Shown here in pieces: positions 1 through 8,157 of a DNA stretch of 64,000 nt. The stretch's first letter is position 1. Each line of letters begins with the position of its first letter. The notes beneath the pieces are model-generated. The model made no database searches. It saw only the letters and a program-made list of their open reading frames with translations, and was not told where the DNA came from. The stretch comes from Streptomyces populi (GTDB taxonomy: Bacteria > Actinomycetota > Actinomycetes > Streptomycetales > Streptomycetaceae): positions 116,633-180,632 of the forward strand of contig NZ_KZ626845.1 of NCBI RefSeq assembly GCF_002911015.1. The letters are read 5' to 3'. The position numbers and the translations under genes were made by a program.

Positions 1-480
1 GAGCAGGGCCGCCGGGAGCTCGCGGCCGGGGACTACCAGAGAGCGACGATGTCGCTCCAGCGGGCCCTGCAGACGTGGCGCGGCCCCGCCCTCGCGGACG
101 TCCGCATCGGACCGCAGCTCCTGGCCCACCGCACCTCGCTCGAGGAATCCCGCACCGTCGCCGTCGAACAGCGCATCGAAGCCGATCTGCATCTGGGCCG
201 ACACCACCAGTTGATAGGTGAACTTTCAGGACTGGTAATTCAGGATCCACTGCACGAGCGCACGCATTCCCTTCTCATGGTTTCTCAGTATCGTTCGGGG
301 CGTCCGGCACAAGCTCTTGAAACATTCCGGAAACTCCACAAAAACCTGCGTGAAGAACTGGGAATAGAACCGTCACCGCACGTCACGAAAATCCACGAGA
401 AAATCCTCTCCGGAGATACCTCCCTGCTGCTTCGGGACGACATCTTGAGCCTGGACCCGTCGCGTCCTTGTGCCGCGTAG
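1..480 (+). CDS. SARP-family pathway activator, C-terminal part (5' end outside window)
   Basis: The open frame runs in from base 1, so the gene is truncated by the window edge; the first ATG inside (base 49) is not its true start. The visible 159 residues are the bacterial transcriptional activator (BTAD/TPR) domain of Streptomyces antibiotic regulatory proteins, with typical segments QYRSGRPAQALETFRKL and REELGIEPSPH. The DNA-binding OmpR-type winged helix would lie to the left. SARPs (ActII-ORF4, RedD, DnrI) activate type II PKS promoters by binding heptamer repeats spaced 11 or 22 bp. Matching TCAAG repeats occur upstream of the PKS operon and the ligase gene here, so this is the likely cluster activator. 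Its lower GC and AT-rich middle are usual for SARPs. Family call is confident; the target set is inferred. Confidence 0.9.
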   Translation, partial: EQGRRELAAGDYQRATMSLQRALQTWRGPALADVRIGPQLLAHRTSLEESRTVAVEQRIEADLHLGRHHQLIGELSGLVIQDPLHERTHSLLMVSQYRSGRPAQALETFRKLHKNLREELGIEPSPHVTKIHEKILSGDTSLLLRDDILSLDPSRPCAA

Positions 481-520
481 TCGCATGATCACGGGTTGCC
501 CGAGACCGCCCGAGCCGGCT

Positions 521-563
521 CCGGTGGCGCACCCTGCGCGCATCGCACAGGGTGCGCCACCGG
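521..563 (+). terminator. Strong hairpin after the SARP gene
   Basis: A perfect 16-bp inverted repeat (521-536 with 548-563, 11-nt loop) begins 40 nt after the SARP stop. There is no U-tract, as is usual in Streptomyces. It could also stop the leftward operon that ends at 655. The remaining bases between it and 655 show no gene. Confidence 0.7.
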
Positions 564-654
564 ACGACCGAGACCGCTTCCGAGTGGGTACGCCGTCCCG
601 CCCCGGGCTCCTCAGTCCTCCGCCTCGCACTCGGCCCCGTCGGCGACGAGCGCC

Positions 655-885
655 TCACGCACGGCTCCCCCGTCCCCATCCCCGTGACGCGGCCCGCCAC
701 GAACCCGCCGACCAGGACCGGTCCCGCCGCGTGTCCCCCCAGCCGGCCCTCGGGACGCCGGGCCGGACCGGTGCCGCCGCGAGGTGCCGCGTCACGGCGC
801 ACAGGACGACCGTGAGCGCGGCGAGATCCTCGTCGCTCGGATTCCCGTGGAGCACCCGGACGAGGTCCGGACCACCCGGCGTCAC
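655..885 (-). CDS. accE: Acyl-CoA carboxylase epsilon subunit
   Basis: A 76-aa frame starts at a GTG that overlaps the TGA of the beta-subunit gene (GTGA, 4-nt overlap), implying translational coupling. The protein has the actinobacterial AccE signature: an N-terminal strand-turn-helix around VRVLHGNPSDEDLAAL, a variable linker, then a Trp-containing tail (GWGDTRR and SWRAASRGWG). Epsilon subunits are short, poorly conserved proteins that stabilise the alpha/beta carboxylase and are normally encoded directly beside the beta subunit, as here. No good Shine-Dalgarno sequence precedes the GTG, consistent with coupling. Function in malonyl-CoA supply for the PKS is inferred from position. Confidence 0.8.
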   Translation of the reverse strand: MTPGGPDLVRVLHGNPSDEDLAALTVVLCAVTRHLAAAPVRPGVPRAGWGDTRRDRSWSAGSWRAASRGWGRGSRA

Positions 886-2450
886 AGCGGAGGGTTGCCG
901 TGCTTGCGCGACGGCAGGTCGGCGTGCTTGCTGCGCAGCATCGCGAGAGAGCGGATCAGGCACGACCGGGTGTCGCCCGGGTCGATGACGTCGTCCACCA
1001 GCCCGCGTTCCGCCGCGTAGTAGGGGTGCATCAGTTCCGTCCGGTACTCCTTGATCTTCTGCTGCCGCACCGCCTCCGGGTCGGAGGCCGCCGCGATCTC
1101 CCGGCGGAAGATCACGTTCGCCGCGCCCTCCGCGCCCATCACCGCTATCTCGTTCGAGGGCCACGCCAGGGAGACGTCGGCCCCGATGGACCGGGAATCC
1201 ATCACGATGTAGGCGCCGCCGTACGCCTTGCGCAGGATCAGCTGGATCCGCGGGACCGTGGCGTTGCAGTACGCGTACAGCAGCTTCGCGCCGTGCCGGA
1301 TCACGCCACCGTGCTCCTGGCTCACACCGGGCAGGAAGCCGGGCACGTCGACGAGGGAGACCAGGGGGATGCTGAACGCGTCGCACAGCTGGATGAAGCG
1401 GGCACCCTTCTCCGACGCCCCGATGTCCAGGACGCCGGCGAGCGACGAGGGCTGGTTGGCGACGATGCCGACCACCTGGCCGTCGAGGCGGGCGAGCGCG
1501 CAGAGGATGTTGGTGGACCACGCGGAGTGCACCTCGAAGAACTCGCCGTCGTCGACGATCTCCTCGATCACCGCGCGCATGTCGTAGGCACGGTTGGGGT
1601 CCTGCGGCACCAGGTCGCGCAGGACGTCGGTGCGCCGGTCGGCCGGATCCGCGCACTCCTCGGCGGGCGGGAGTTCGCGGTTGTTGGCGGGCAGGAGCGA
1701 CAGGAGGTGGCGCACGTCCTCCAGGCAGGACTCCTCGTCGTCGTAGGCGGCGTGCGCCACCCCGGAGGTGGCCGCGTGCACGTCGGCGCCGCCGAGACCG
1801 TTCTGGCTGATCTCCTCACCCGTGACGGCGCGCACCACGTCGGGGCCGGTGATGAACATCTGCGAGGTCTCGCGGACCATGAACACGAAGTCGGTCAGCG
1901 CCGGGGAGTAGGCGGCGCCGCCGGCACAGGGGCCGAGCATCACACTGATCTGCGGGATGACGCCGGAGGCCCTGGTGTTGCGCTGGAAGATGCCGCCGTA
2001 GCCGGCGAGCGCGCTCACGCCCTCCTGGATCCGGGCGCCCGCGCCGTCGTTGAGGGAGACCAGCGGGGCACCGGCCGCGATGGCCATGTCCATGATCTTG
2101 TGGATCTTCGTGGCGTGGGCCTCGCCCAGCGCCCCGCCGAAGATCCGGAAGTCGTGCGCGTAGACGAAGACCGTACGGCCCTCGACCGTGCCCCAGCCGG
2201 TGATCACACCGTCCGTGTACGGCCTCTTGGCCTCCAGGCCGAACCCGGTCGCCCGGTGCCGGCGCAGCGCCTCGACCTCGGTGAACGAGCCCGCGTCGAG
2301 CAGCAGTTGGATGCGCTCCCGGGCGGTCAGCTTGCCCTTGGCGTGCTGGCGTTCCGTGGCTGCCGGGTCCGGCCCCTCACGGACCGACTCCTTGATCTCC
2401 CGCAGCTCGGCAAGCCGTTGGTGAGCGACGGTGTCGTCAGTGGTTGGCAT
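882..2450 (-). CDS. Acyl-CoA carboxylase beta subunit (carboxyltransferase)
   Basis: This 522-aa protein is a full-length biotin-dependent carboxyltransferase of the AccB/PccB/DtsR family, which moves CO2 from carboxybiotin to acetyl- or propionyl-CoA. Family signatures are present: KGKLTARERI near the N-terminus, GGALGEAH and the acyl-CoA oxyanion region GPCAGGAAYSPALTDF in the first crotonase-like half, and PGFLPGVSQEHGGVIRHGAK plus AYGGAYIVM in the second. The ATG at 2450 is chosen because AAAGGG lies just upstream; a longer in-frame opening has no such site. Its place downstream of KS-CLF-ACP-KR-ARO points to dedicated malonyl-CoA supply (compare JadJ-type supply genes in angucycline clusters). 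The biotinylated alpha subunit is not in this window. Confidence 0.93.
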   Translation of the reverse strand: MPTTDDTVAHQRLAELREIKESVREGPDPAATERQHAKGKLTARERIQLLLDAGSFTEVEALRRHRATGFGLEAKRPYTDGVITGWGTVEGRTVFVYAHDFRIFGGALGEAHATKIHKIMDMAIAAGAPLVSLNDGAGARIQEGVSALAGYGGIFQRNTRASGVIPQISVMLGPCAGGAAYSPALTDFVFMVRETSQMFITGPDVVRAVTGEEISQNGLGGADVHAATSGVAHAAYDDEESCLEDVRHLLSLLPANNRELPPAEECADPADRRTDVLRDLVPQDPNRAYDMRAVIEEIVDDGEFFEVHSAWSTNILCALARLDGQVVGIVANQPSSLAGVLDIGASEKGARFIQLCDAFSIPLVSLVDVPGFLPGVSQEHGGVIRHGAKLLYAYCNATVPRIQLILRKAYGGAYIVMDSRSIGADVSLAWPSNEIAVMGAEGAANVIFRREIAAASDPEAVRQQKIKEYRTELMHPYYAAERGLVDDVIDPGDTRSCLIRSLAMLRSKHADLPSRKHGNPPL

Positions 2451-2550
2451 CGCTTTCGCCCTTTCTGCGTGGATCGCGTTGACTGTGGAAATCCAGGGCG
2501 GACCGGGGTGCCGGTAGCCCGTGGCCCCGGCGTCGTGGTCCACCGCGACG

Positions 2551-2602
2551 CCGGGGAGCCCCCGGGCGCGACCTGGTGATCGCGACCGCGGTGGCTCCCC
2601 GG
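2551..2602 (-). promoter_or_regulatory. Intercistronic hairpin between aromatase and carboxylase genes
   Basis: A perfect 10-bp inverted repeat (2551-2560 with 2593-2602, 32-nt loop) lies in the 193-nt gap before the carboxylase gene. It may attenuate or stabilise the leftward transcript. The rest of the gap shows no gene. Confidence 0.4.
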
Positions 2603-2643
2603 GTGCGCCGGCCGCCTCCGCGTGCGCCCGTCGAGCGGTTCGT

Positions 2644-3603
2644 TCAGTCGCCGAGGGCGAGGGCCGGGTCGCCCTGGGCGAACGCCCGTGCGTGCTCCAG
2701 GGTGATCCGGCTGTTGCCGGTGAGCGCGGTCCGGGCGAACTCGAGGGCGTCGGCCACCGTCGCGGTGTCCCCGAGGACGCCCGCCACCGCCTCGGGGGCG
2801 ATCACCACGGTGTGCTGCGACGTGATGGCGACGCCGCCGTCGACGGCCGTCACCCGCCACTCACCGGTGTGGGCGGCCAGCAGCGGCGGTACCACGGTCT
2901 GCTTGTAGACGATGCGCTCGCCGGCGAAGCAGACCCGTACGGACTTGGTCGTGTGCCGGTCACCGGCCGCGGTGATGGAGTCCATCTCCATCACCTGGAC
3001 GCCCGTCTCGTCCTCCACGAGGTCCATCCGGGACACGTGGGGCAGCCGGTCCGGCCACCGCGACGCCTCGTGGAGGAAGGCGTAGGCGTCGTCCGCCCGG
3101 CCCCCCTCCACCAGGACGGTGTCCTCGAAGGTCAGTCGGTGCGCCGGCTGCGCGGCGGCCCGCTCGGAGAGCGACTTCAGGTTCGCCAGCTCGGCACGGC
3201 TGTTGCGGTCCGTGACCTCGGCGATCCAGGCCAGGGCGGCCGGATCGTCGCCGACCGCCCGATAGCCGTGGTCGAGGGTGATCTCGGTGCCGCCGTCCGG
3301 AAGCGCCCGGAGCCTCCACGCGCCGGACATCGACGCGACGGGCGGCTGGGACACCTCCTGCCGGAAGCCGATGCGCAGCCCCTCGGGGTCCAGTTCACGG
3401 CGGGAGGTCCACGCCTTGACCGTGTCCCCCGCGAGCGCCCAGATGCGTATCCGCTCCGTTCCGCCGTCCCCCTCGGGCCGCTCCAGCTGTTCCACGTGGA
3501 CGGTCGGGGAGAAGTTCACGGGCCACAGCGCGGTGTCGGCCAGAAGGGCGTAGAGGGTCCGCGGCGCGGCGGTGGTGACGATGGTGTGCCGTACATCGGT
3601 CAT
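2644..3603 (-). CDS. Bifunctional aromatase/cyclase (two SRPBCC domains)
   Basis: This 319-aa protein has two START/SRPBCC (polyketide cyclase) domains in tandem, roughly residues 1-150 and 155-310. That is the didomain arrangement of ActVII/Gris-ORF4-type aromatase/cyclases that dehydrate and aromatise the first ring of C9-reduced poly-beta-ketones. It begins MTDVRHTIVTTAAP; each domain has the strand-rich cavity pattern (VTGEW/GAWRL-like strands) and the long C-terminal helix. The start at 3603 has GGGAG 12 nt upstream. Pairing with an ActIII-type ketoreductase immediately upstream fits: didomain ARO/CYCs act on reduced chains, monodomain ones mostly on unreduced chains. Confidence 0.9.
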   Translation of the reverse strand: MTDVRHTIVTTAAPRTLYALLADTALWPVNFSPTVHVEQLERPEGDGGTERIRIWALAGDTVKAWTSRRELDPEGLRIGFRQEVSQPPVASMSGAWRLRALPDGGTEITLDHGYRAVGDDPAALAWIAEVTDRNSRAELANLKSLSERAAAQPAHRLTFEDTVLVEGGRADDAYAFLHEASRWPDRLPHVSRMDLVEDETGVQVMEMDSITAAGDRHTTKSVRVCFAGERIVYKQTVVPPLLAAHTGEWRVTAVDGGVAITSQHTVVIAPEAVAGVLGDTATVADALEFARTALTGNSRITLEHARAFAQGDPALALGD

Positions 3604-3649
3604 CGCGCGTTGCTCCCTGTCGAACGGTGTGGGTACGGGTCGGTCCGCA

Positions 3650-4435
3650 TCAGTAGTTGCCCAGCCCGCCGCACACGTTGAGGGCCTGGGCGGTGATCGA
3701 GGCGGCGAGGTCCGAGAGCAGATAGCCGACCAGACCGGCCACCTCCTGCGGGGTGGAGTACCGCCCCAGCGGGATCTTGGTCTCGAACCGTTCCAGGACC
3801 GCCTGCTCCTCGGTGTCCCAGATGCGCGCGTAGTTGGCGCGCACCTGCTGTGCCATGGGTGTCTCGACATAGCCGGGGCAGACCGCGTTCACGGTGATCC
3901 CGGACTTCGCGAGCTCGAGGCCCAGCGCCTTGGTGAATCCGATGACGCCGTGCTTGGAGGCCGAGTAGGGGGCCCCGAGCACGACACCCTGCTTGCCGCC
4001 GGTCGAGGCGATGTTGACGATGCGGCCACGCCCCTTGTCGCGCATGCCGCCCGTGGTGAGCACCTCGCGCGTCATGAGGAAGACGCTGTTGAGGTTGGTG
4101 TCCATGACGTCGTACCAGGTGTCGTCGTCGAGGTCGGCGGTGACGCCACCGCCGCTGCGCCCGGCGTTGTTGACGAGGGTGTCGACGGTGCCGTACCGCT
4201 CCACCGCCGCCCGGACGAAGTCACGCACCTCGTCCCGTGAACGGACGTCACAGGTCCTGCCGTCCACCTCGAAGCCCCGTTCGCGCAGGTCCTTCACGGT
4301 GACGTCCAGATCCTCCGCGCTGCGGGCGCAGATGAAGACCCTGGCGCCGGCGGCGGCCAGGCTCTCCGTGATCGCGAGTCCGATTCCGCTGGTGGCCCCG
4401 GTGACGATGACCGAGGTGGCTGTCTCGTTGGCCAT
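3650..4435 (-). CDS. Polyketide C9 ketoreductase (ActIII type SDR)
   Basis: This 261-aa classical short-chain dehydrogenase has the same length as ActIII. The NADPH-binding TGATSGIG is at residues 12-19, NNAG at 89-92, and the catalytic Ser144, Tyr157 and Lys161 occupy the same numbers as in ActIII. The signature tail CPGYVETPMA and LNVCGGLGNY is typical of type II PKS ketoreductases, which reduce the C9 carbonyl of the nascent poly-beta-ketone on the ACP. The start at 4435 is preceded by AAGAGAG. A strong hairpin separates it from the ACP gene upstream. Confidence 0.96.
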   Translation of the reverse strand: MANETATSVIVTGATSGIGLAITESLAAAGARVFICARSAEDLDVTVKDLRERGFEVDGRTCDVRSRDEVRDFVRAAVERYGTVDTLVNNAGRSGGGVTADLDDDTWYDVMDTNLNSVFLMTREVLTTGGMRDKGRGRIVNIASTGGKQGVVLGAPYSASKHGVIGFTKALGLELAKSGITVNAVCPGYVETPMAQQVRANYARIWDTEEQAVLERFETKIPLGRYSTPQEVAGLVGYLLSDLAASITAQALNVCGGLGNY

Positions 4436-4486
4436 GCTGTGCTCTCTTCTCACGTCGATGAGGTTCGTGGGTGGCGGAGCGGGGGG

Positions 4487-4518
4487 ACGGGCCTGCCGCG
4501 GAACGGCGGCAGGCCCGT
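4487..4518 (-). promoter_or_regulatory. Intercistronic hairpin between ACP and ketoreductase genes
   Basis: A perfect 13-bp inverted repeat (4487-4499 with 4506-4518, 6-nt loop) starts three nt after the ACP stop on the leftward transcript. It looks like a partial terminator or RNA-stability element inside the operon, which could set minimal-PKS genes above the KR/ARO genes. Confidence 0.6.
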
Positions 4519-4521
4519 GGC

Positions 4522-4794
4522 TCACGCGGCCCGGGCGGCCGGCGGAACCGCCCCGCCCGCCGCCTCCAGCAGCAGCCGCGGGGTCTCCGCCTCGCTCAGC
4601 ACGTCGTCGGAGAGCTTGACGCCGAACTCCCGCTCGATCCGGCTGCACGCCTCCAGCAGGGCGAGGGAGTCGTAGCCGAGGTCGGTGAAGAGGGTGTCCA
4701 GGATGTCCCCGTCGAGATCGACGCCCTCGTTCTCGCCGGCGCTCTCGCGCAGGATGCGGGTCAGGTCGTCGATGGTCAGTTCACGTGCGGTCAT
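4522..4794 (-). CDS. Type II PKS acyl carrier protein
   Basis: A 90-aa acyl carrier protein carrying the growing polyketide on a 4'-phosphopantetheine arm. The attachment site is Ser43 in DLGYDSLALLE, the form of the motif usual for aromatic-PKS ACPs. The acidic helix-I/loop region precedes it and the usual EREFGVKLSDD follows; a short Ala/Pro-rich tail ends the protein. It lies 62 nt downstream of the CLF gene, completing the KS-CLF-ACP minimal PKS. Confidence 0.96.
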   Translation of the reverse strand: MTARELTIDDLTRILRESAGENEGVDLDGDILDTLFTDLGYDSLALLEACSRIEREFGVKLSDDVLSEAETPRLLLEAAGGAVPPAARAA

Positions 4795-4856
4795 GAGTGG
4801 TGTCCTCGTTTCGGTGGTTCGGTACGTCGTGTCGTCGGTCGGACGGGTCGGACGGA

Positions 4857-6080
4857 TCAGTCGGCGGCGGGGGCCCGCAGCACCATGGCCGCGTTGAATC
4901 CGCCGTGCCCGCGGGCGACCACGAGCGCGTGGTTCACCCGCATCTCGCGTGCGGTGTCCCGGACCAGGTCGATCGCGCAGTCCGCCGCCTGGTCGGTGAC
5001 GCGCAGGGTGGGCGGAACGACGCCGTCCCGCATGGCGAGCAGGGCCGTCGCCGTGTCCAGCGACGCCGCGCCCGAATAGAGACGGCCGGTCATCGTCTTC
5101 GGGGCGGTGACCGGCACCCCGTTCGGGCCGAAGACGGCGCTCAGCGCTGCCGCCTCCGCCCGGTCCAGATCGCGTACTCCGGCGGCGTCCGCGAAGACGA
5201 CGTCGATGGCGCCCGGGGTCACCCGGGCGTCGGCCAGGGCCGTTTCGATCGCACGGCGCAGTCCTGGTCCACGGCCGGATCCGGGCCCGGGGTCGAACGT
5301 CGCGGCGTAGCCGGCGACGGTGCCGTAGACGCGCGCGCCGCGCTCCCGCGCCCGGGACTCACGCTCGAGGACCAGGATCGCGCCGCCCTCGCCGGGCAGG
5401 TGCCCGTCCGCGGAGGTGTCGAACGGCGCGTAGGCGCGCGCGGGGTCGTCGGTGGGGCTCAGACGCCCGGTGGACAGCAGGGAGACCAGGCCCCACGGCG
5501 GCAGGGAGGCGTCCACCCCGCCGGAGACCACCACGCCGGTCCCCTTGCGTATGTGCCGCCGTGCGTGGCCGAGGGCGTCCAGGCCGCCCGCCTGGTCGGT
5601 GACCAGTACGCCGCTCGGGCCGCGCATCCCGTGACGGATGGAGATCTGGCCGGTGTTGACGGCGTAGAACCAGGCGAACGACTGGTAGGCACTGACGTAC
5701 TCGGGTCCCTTGCTCCACAGTTTCTGCAGCTCGTTCTGCGCGAACTCGAAGCCTCCGGAGGCGCTGGCCGTCACCACGCCCATGTCGAACTCGGGCACCG
5801 CCGCGGGGTCCAGGTCCGCGTCGGCCAGCGCCCAGTCCGAGGCCACGAGGGCCATCTGCGTCATCCGGTCGGTCTGCGGCAGCAGCCGGCTCGCCAGGTA
5901 CTCCCCGGCCTCGAAGCCGGTGACCTCGCCGGCGAGCCGGGTGGGGTAGGAAGCGGGGTCGTAGCGGCTGATCCGCTCGATTCCGCTGATGCCCTTCTGG
6001 GTCGCGGTCCAGAACTCCTCCGTCCCCAGGCCGTTCGGCGCGATCACGCCGATGCCCGTCACCGCTGCGGACTCGGTCAT
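4857..6080 (-). CDS. Ketosynthase beta / chain length factor
   Basis: This 407-aa thiolase-fold partner of KS-alpha forms the heterodimer that sets chain length. The active-site Cys of ketosynthases is replaced by Gln163 ([14 protein letters not shown]), the hallmark of a chain length factor, which decarboxylates malonyl-ACP but does not condense. The start codon ATG overlaps the KS-alpha stop as ATGA, the classic coupled arrangement giving equal amounts of the two subunits. Chain length cannot be read by eye; the gate residues would need alignment. Confidence 0.96.
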   Translation of the reverse strand: MTESAAVTGIGVIAPNGLGTEEFWTATQKGISGIERISRYDPASYPTRLAGEVTGFEAGEYLASRLLPQTDRMTQMALVASDWALADADLDPAAVPEFDMGVVTASASGGFEFAQNELQKLWSKGPEYVSAYQSFAWFYAVNTGQISIRHGMRGPSGVLVTDQAGGLDALGHARRHIRKGTGVVVSGGVDASLPPWGLVSLLSTGRLSPTDDPARAYAPFDTSADGHLPGEGGAILVLERESRARERGARVYGTVAGYAATFDPGPGSGRGPGLRRAIETALADARVTPGAIDVVFADAAGVRDLDRAEAAALSAVFGPNGVPVTAPKTMTGRLYSGAASLDTATALLAMRDGVVPPTLRVTDQAADCAIDLVRDTAREMRVNHALVVARGHGGFNAAMVLRAPAAD

Positions 6081-7411
6081 GCCGTCCTCCTCTCCGAGGG
6101 CCGGGTCAGCACCATGGCGCTCTGGAACCCGCCGAATCCGCTGCCGACGGTGAGCACCGAGTCCACCCGCTGTTCGCGGGCGGTGTGGGGTACGTAGTCG
6201 AGGTCGCACTCCGGGTCGGGGGTGTGCAGGTTGGCGGTGGGCGGCACCACTCCGTGCTCGATCGCCAGCGCGCAGGCGGCGATCTCGATGGAGCCGATCG
6301 CCCCGAGGGAGTGGCCGATCATCGACTTGATGGAGCTGACCGGCACGGCGTACGCGTGCCGGCCCAGGCTCCGCTTGAACGCGGCCGTCTCGTGGCGGTC
6401 GTTCTGCTTGGTCCCGGAGCCGTGCGCGTTCACGTACTCCACGTCCTCCGCGTTCATGCGGGCCTCGGCCAGCGCGGTCTCGATGGCCACCGCCATCTCC
6501 CGCCCGTCCGGCCGCAGTCCGGTCATGTGGAAGGCGTTGCAGCGGGACGCGAACCCCGCGATCTCGGCGTAGACGTGCGCGCCGCGCCGCCTGGCGTGCT
6601 CGTACTCCTCCAGGACGAAGACCGCCGCGCCCTCGCCCAGCACGAAGCCGTTGCGGCTCCTGTCGAACGGCCGGGAGGCGTGCTCCGGGTCGTCGTTGCG
6701 CGGCGAGGTCGCCTTGATGGCGTCGAAGCAGGCGACCGCGATCGGCGAGATCGGGGCGTCGGTGGCGCCGGCGACCATGATGTCCGCGCTGCCCTCGGCG
6801 ATCAGCTCGCGGGCGTAGCCGACCGAGTCGAGGCCGGACGTGCAACCGGCCGAGACGACGGCCGCGGGACCCTCGGCGCCCACGGACCAGGCGACCTCGG
6901 AGGCGATGCTGCTGGGCACGAAGTGCCCGTACAGGTGCGGCACCCGGTATTCGGCGTCGACGAGCCACTTGCGCCCGCTGTCGCTGAGGACGACGTACTC
7001 CTCCTCCAGGCCCATGGTCGCGCCGACCGCGCTGCCGATGGTGACCCCGATCCGGGACGGGTCCGGGGACTGGAAGTCGAGGCCGCTGTCGCGTACCGCC
7101 TCGCCGGCGCCGACGACGGCGAACTGGGTCGCCCGGTCCATGCGGCGGATCTCACGCGGCGTCAGCCCGTGGAGCGCGGGGTCGAAGTCGCACTCGGCCG
7201 CGATCTGCGAGCGGTACGGCGAAGGATCGAAGAAGGAGATGGGCCCGGTCGCGGTGCGTCCCGAGGTGATGAGGTCCCAGAAGGCCTTGGTACCCGTGCC
7301 GCCGGGTGCCACCACGCCGATGCCGGTGATGACCACCCGGCGTCCGGCCGTGGGCTCGTGCCCCGGTTCCGCCGCGCGGCGCGAGCCCGCGGCAGGTTCC
7401 GTCGCTGACAT
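6077..7411 (-). CDS. Ketosynthase alpha of a type II PKS
   Basis: This 444-aa beta-ketoacyl synthase carries out the condensations. The catalytic Cys190 lies in [16 protein letters not shown], His330 in [12 protein letters not shown] and His367 in [10 protein letters not shown]. The start is taken at MSATEP (7411), which follows a GGAAAGG sequence; an ATG 69 nt further upstream would add a basic tail not expected in the family and lacks a site. The first ~22 residues before RRVVITGIG are a slightly long, Ala/Glu-rich N-terminus. It heads the leftward PKS operon, whose likely promoter with SARP-type repeats lies at 7530-7580. Confidence 0.96.
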   Translation of the reverse strand: MSATEPAAGSRRAAEPGHEPTAGRRVVITGIGVVAPGGTGTKAFWDLITSGRTATGPISFFDPSPYRSQIAAECDFDPALHGLTPREIRRMDRATQFAVVGAGEAVRDSGLDFQSPDPSRIGVTIGSAVGATMGLEEEYVVLSDSGRKWLVDAEYRVPHLYGHFVPSSIASEVAWSVGAEGPAAVVSAGCTSGLDSVGYARELIAEGSADIMVAGATDAPISPIAVACFDAIKATSPRNDDPEHASRPFDRSRNGFVLGEGAAVFVLEEYEHARRRGAHVYAEIAGFASRCNAFHMTGLRPDGREMAVAIETALAEARMNAEDVEYVNAHGSGTKQNDRHETAAFKRSLGRHAYAVPVSSIKSMIGHSLGAIGSIEIAACALAIEHGVVPPTANLHTPDPECDLDYVPHTAREQRVDSVLTVGSGFGGFQSAMVLTRPSERRTA

Positions 7412-7532
7412 GTCGGCTGCCTTTCCGTAAGAGGTGCGTCCCCTCGCATCACGGCCGGGCCGTCGGCCGCCGGAGCGCACAGGGACTCAGATCGTCGAGC
7501 TGCCGTCGGCGGGAGGGCCGCACCGGCTGGAA

Positions 7533-7580
7533 CCACGTTCTCGACGTGGCCTCAAGGTCCGCTCAAGGGCGGCCCAAGGA
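7533..7580 (-). promoter_or_regulatory. Likely SARP-activated promoter of the PKS operon with overlapping palindrome
   Basis: Three heptamers TCAAGGT, TCAAGGG and CCAAGGA start at 7552, 7563 and 7574, spaced exactly 11 bp, which is the phasing of SARP binding sites. Read towards KS-alpha, a -10-like GAGAAC follows the last heptamer after 8 bp, the spacing known for SARP promoters. That hexamer sits inside a palindrome CCACGT-5-ACGTGG (7533-7549), a plausible repressor operator. The remaining 120 nt to the KS-alpha start show nothing else. Confidence 0.65.
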
Positions 7581-7628
7581 GTCTTCCGGCCATTCTCGGG
7601 CGGCGTTCCGCGGGAGGGCCGGGACAGG

Positions 7629-7670
7629 CCTGTGGCCTGCGACGGAGCGTTCCGCGTCGCAGGCCACAGG
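7629..7670 (-). terminator. Terminator after the TetR/DUF1772 operon
   Basis: A perfect 16-bp inverted repeat (7629-7644 with 7655-7670, 10-nt loop) sits 22 nt past the DUF1772 stop on the minus strand. It insulates the PKS promoter from upstream transcription. Confidence 0.8.
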
Positions 7671-7692
7671 GGTCTCGGTGGTTCGGTTCCGG

Positions 7693-8157
7693 TCAGCGCA
7701 CGAGCCGCCAGAGCAGCCAGGCGTCGAGTCCGCTCCAGACGGTGAAGGCCACCGTGCGGACCCAGCTCACGCGGAGCAGATGGGCGTGGACGGACGCGGA
7801 GAAGTGCTGGGCGAGAGCGGTCCGGTCGGGCGTGGCCACGGCGCCGGAGAGCACCATGATCAGGACCAGCAGTGCCAGGGACAACAGCGCCGCCCGGAGC
7901 GGGACCGCCGGGCCCCTGGCCACGACGAGCAGGACCGACGTCACGCCGGCCACCAGCAGGCCGGGGGCCAGGACCCGCCAGAACGTCTGGTTGTGGGCTT
8001 CCATGTACGACTCCGCCGCGCCTTCCCGGAGCCTGGCCACCATGGGGTAGTCCATCAGCTGGAGCGTCCAGACGAAGCCGGTCGTGTAGAGCACGGCCAG
8101 CGTCTGGGCCAGTACCAGGGCGGCGGTGGCACGGTGTGAGGCGGTGGGCCAGGTCAT
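7693..8157 (-). CDS. DUF1772 / anthrone-oxygenase-like membrane protein
   Basis: A 154-aa integral membrane protein with about four hydrophobic helices (starting near residues 12, 68, 90 and 130) and a conserved-looking polar segment QLMDYPMVARL with EAHNQTFWRVL. This matches the DUF1772 family, which includes fungal HypC-type anthrone oxygenases and accessory proteins of aromatic polyketide clusters. Its ATG overlaps the TetR stop (ATGA), so the two are co-translated. A role in oxidising an aromatic intermediate is plausible from family and neighbourhood, but many DUF1772 members have no known activity. Confidence 0.7.
   Translation of the reverse strand: MTWPTASHRATAALVLAQTLAVLYTTGFVWTLQLMDYPMVARLREGAAESYMEAHNQTFWRVLAPGLLVAGVTSVLLVVARGPAVPLRAALLSLALLVLIMVLSGAVATPDRTALAQHFSASVHAHLLRVSWVRTVAFTVWSGLDAWLLWRLVR

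Noticed and set aside
900..2579. Long 559-codon plus-strand frame opposite the carboxylase gene
   Set aside because: It mirrors the high third-position GC of the minus-strand gene; its sequence is Arg/Gly/Val-rich with no domain.
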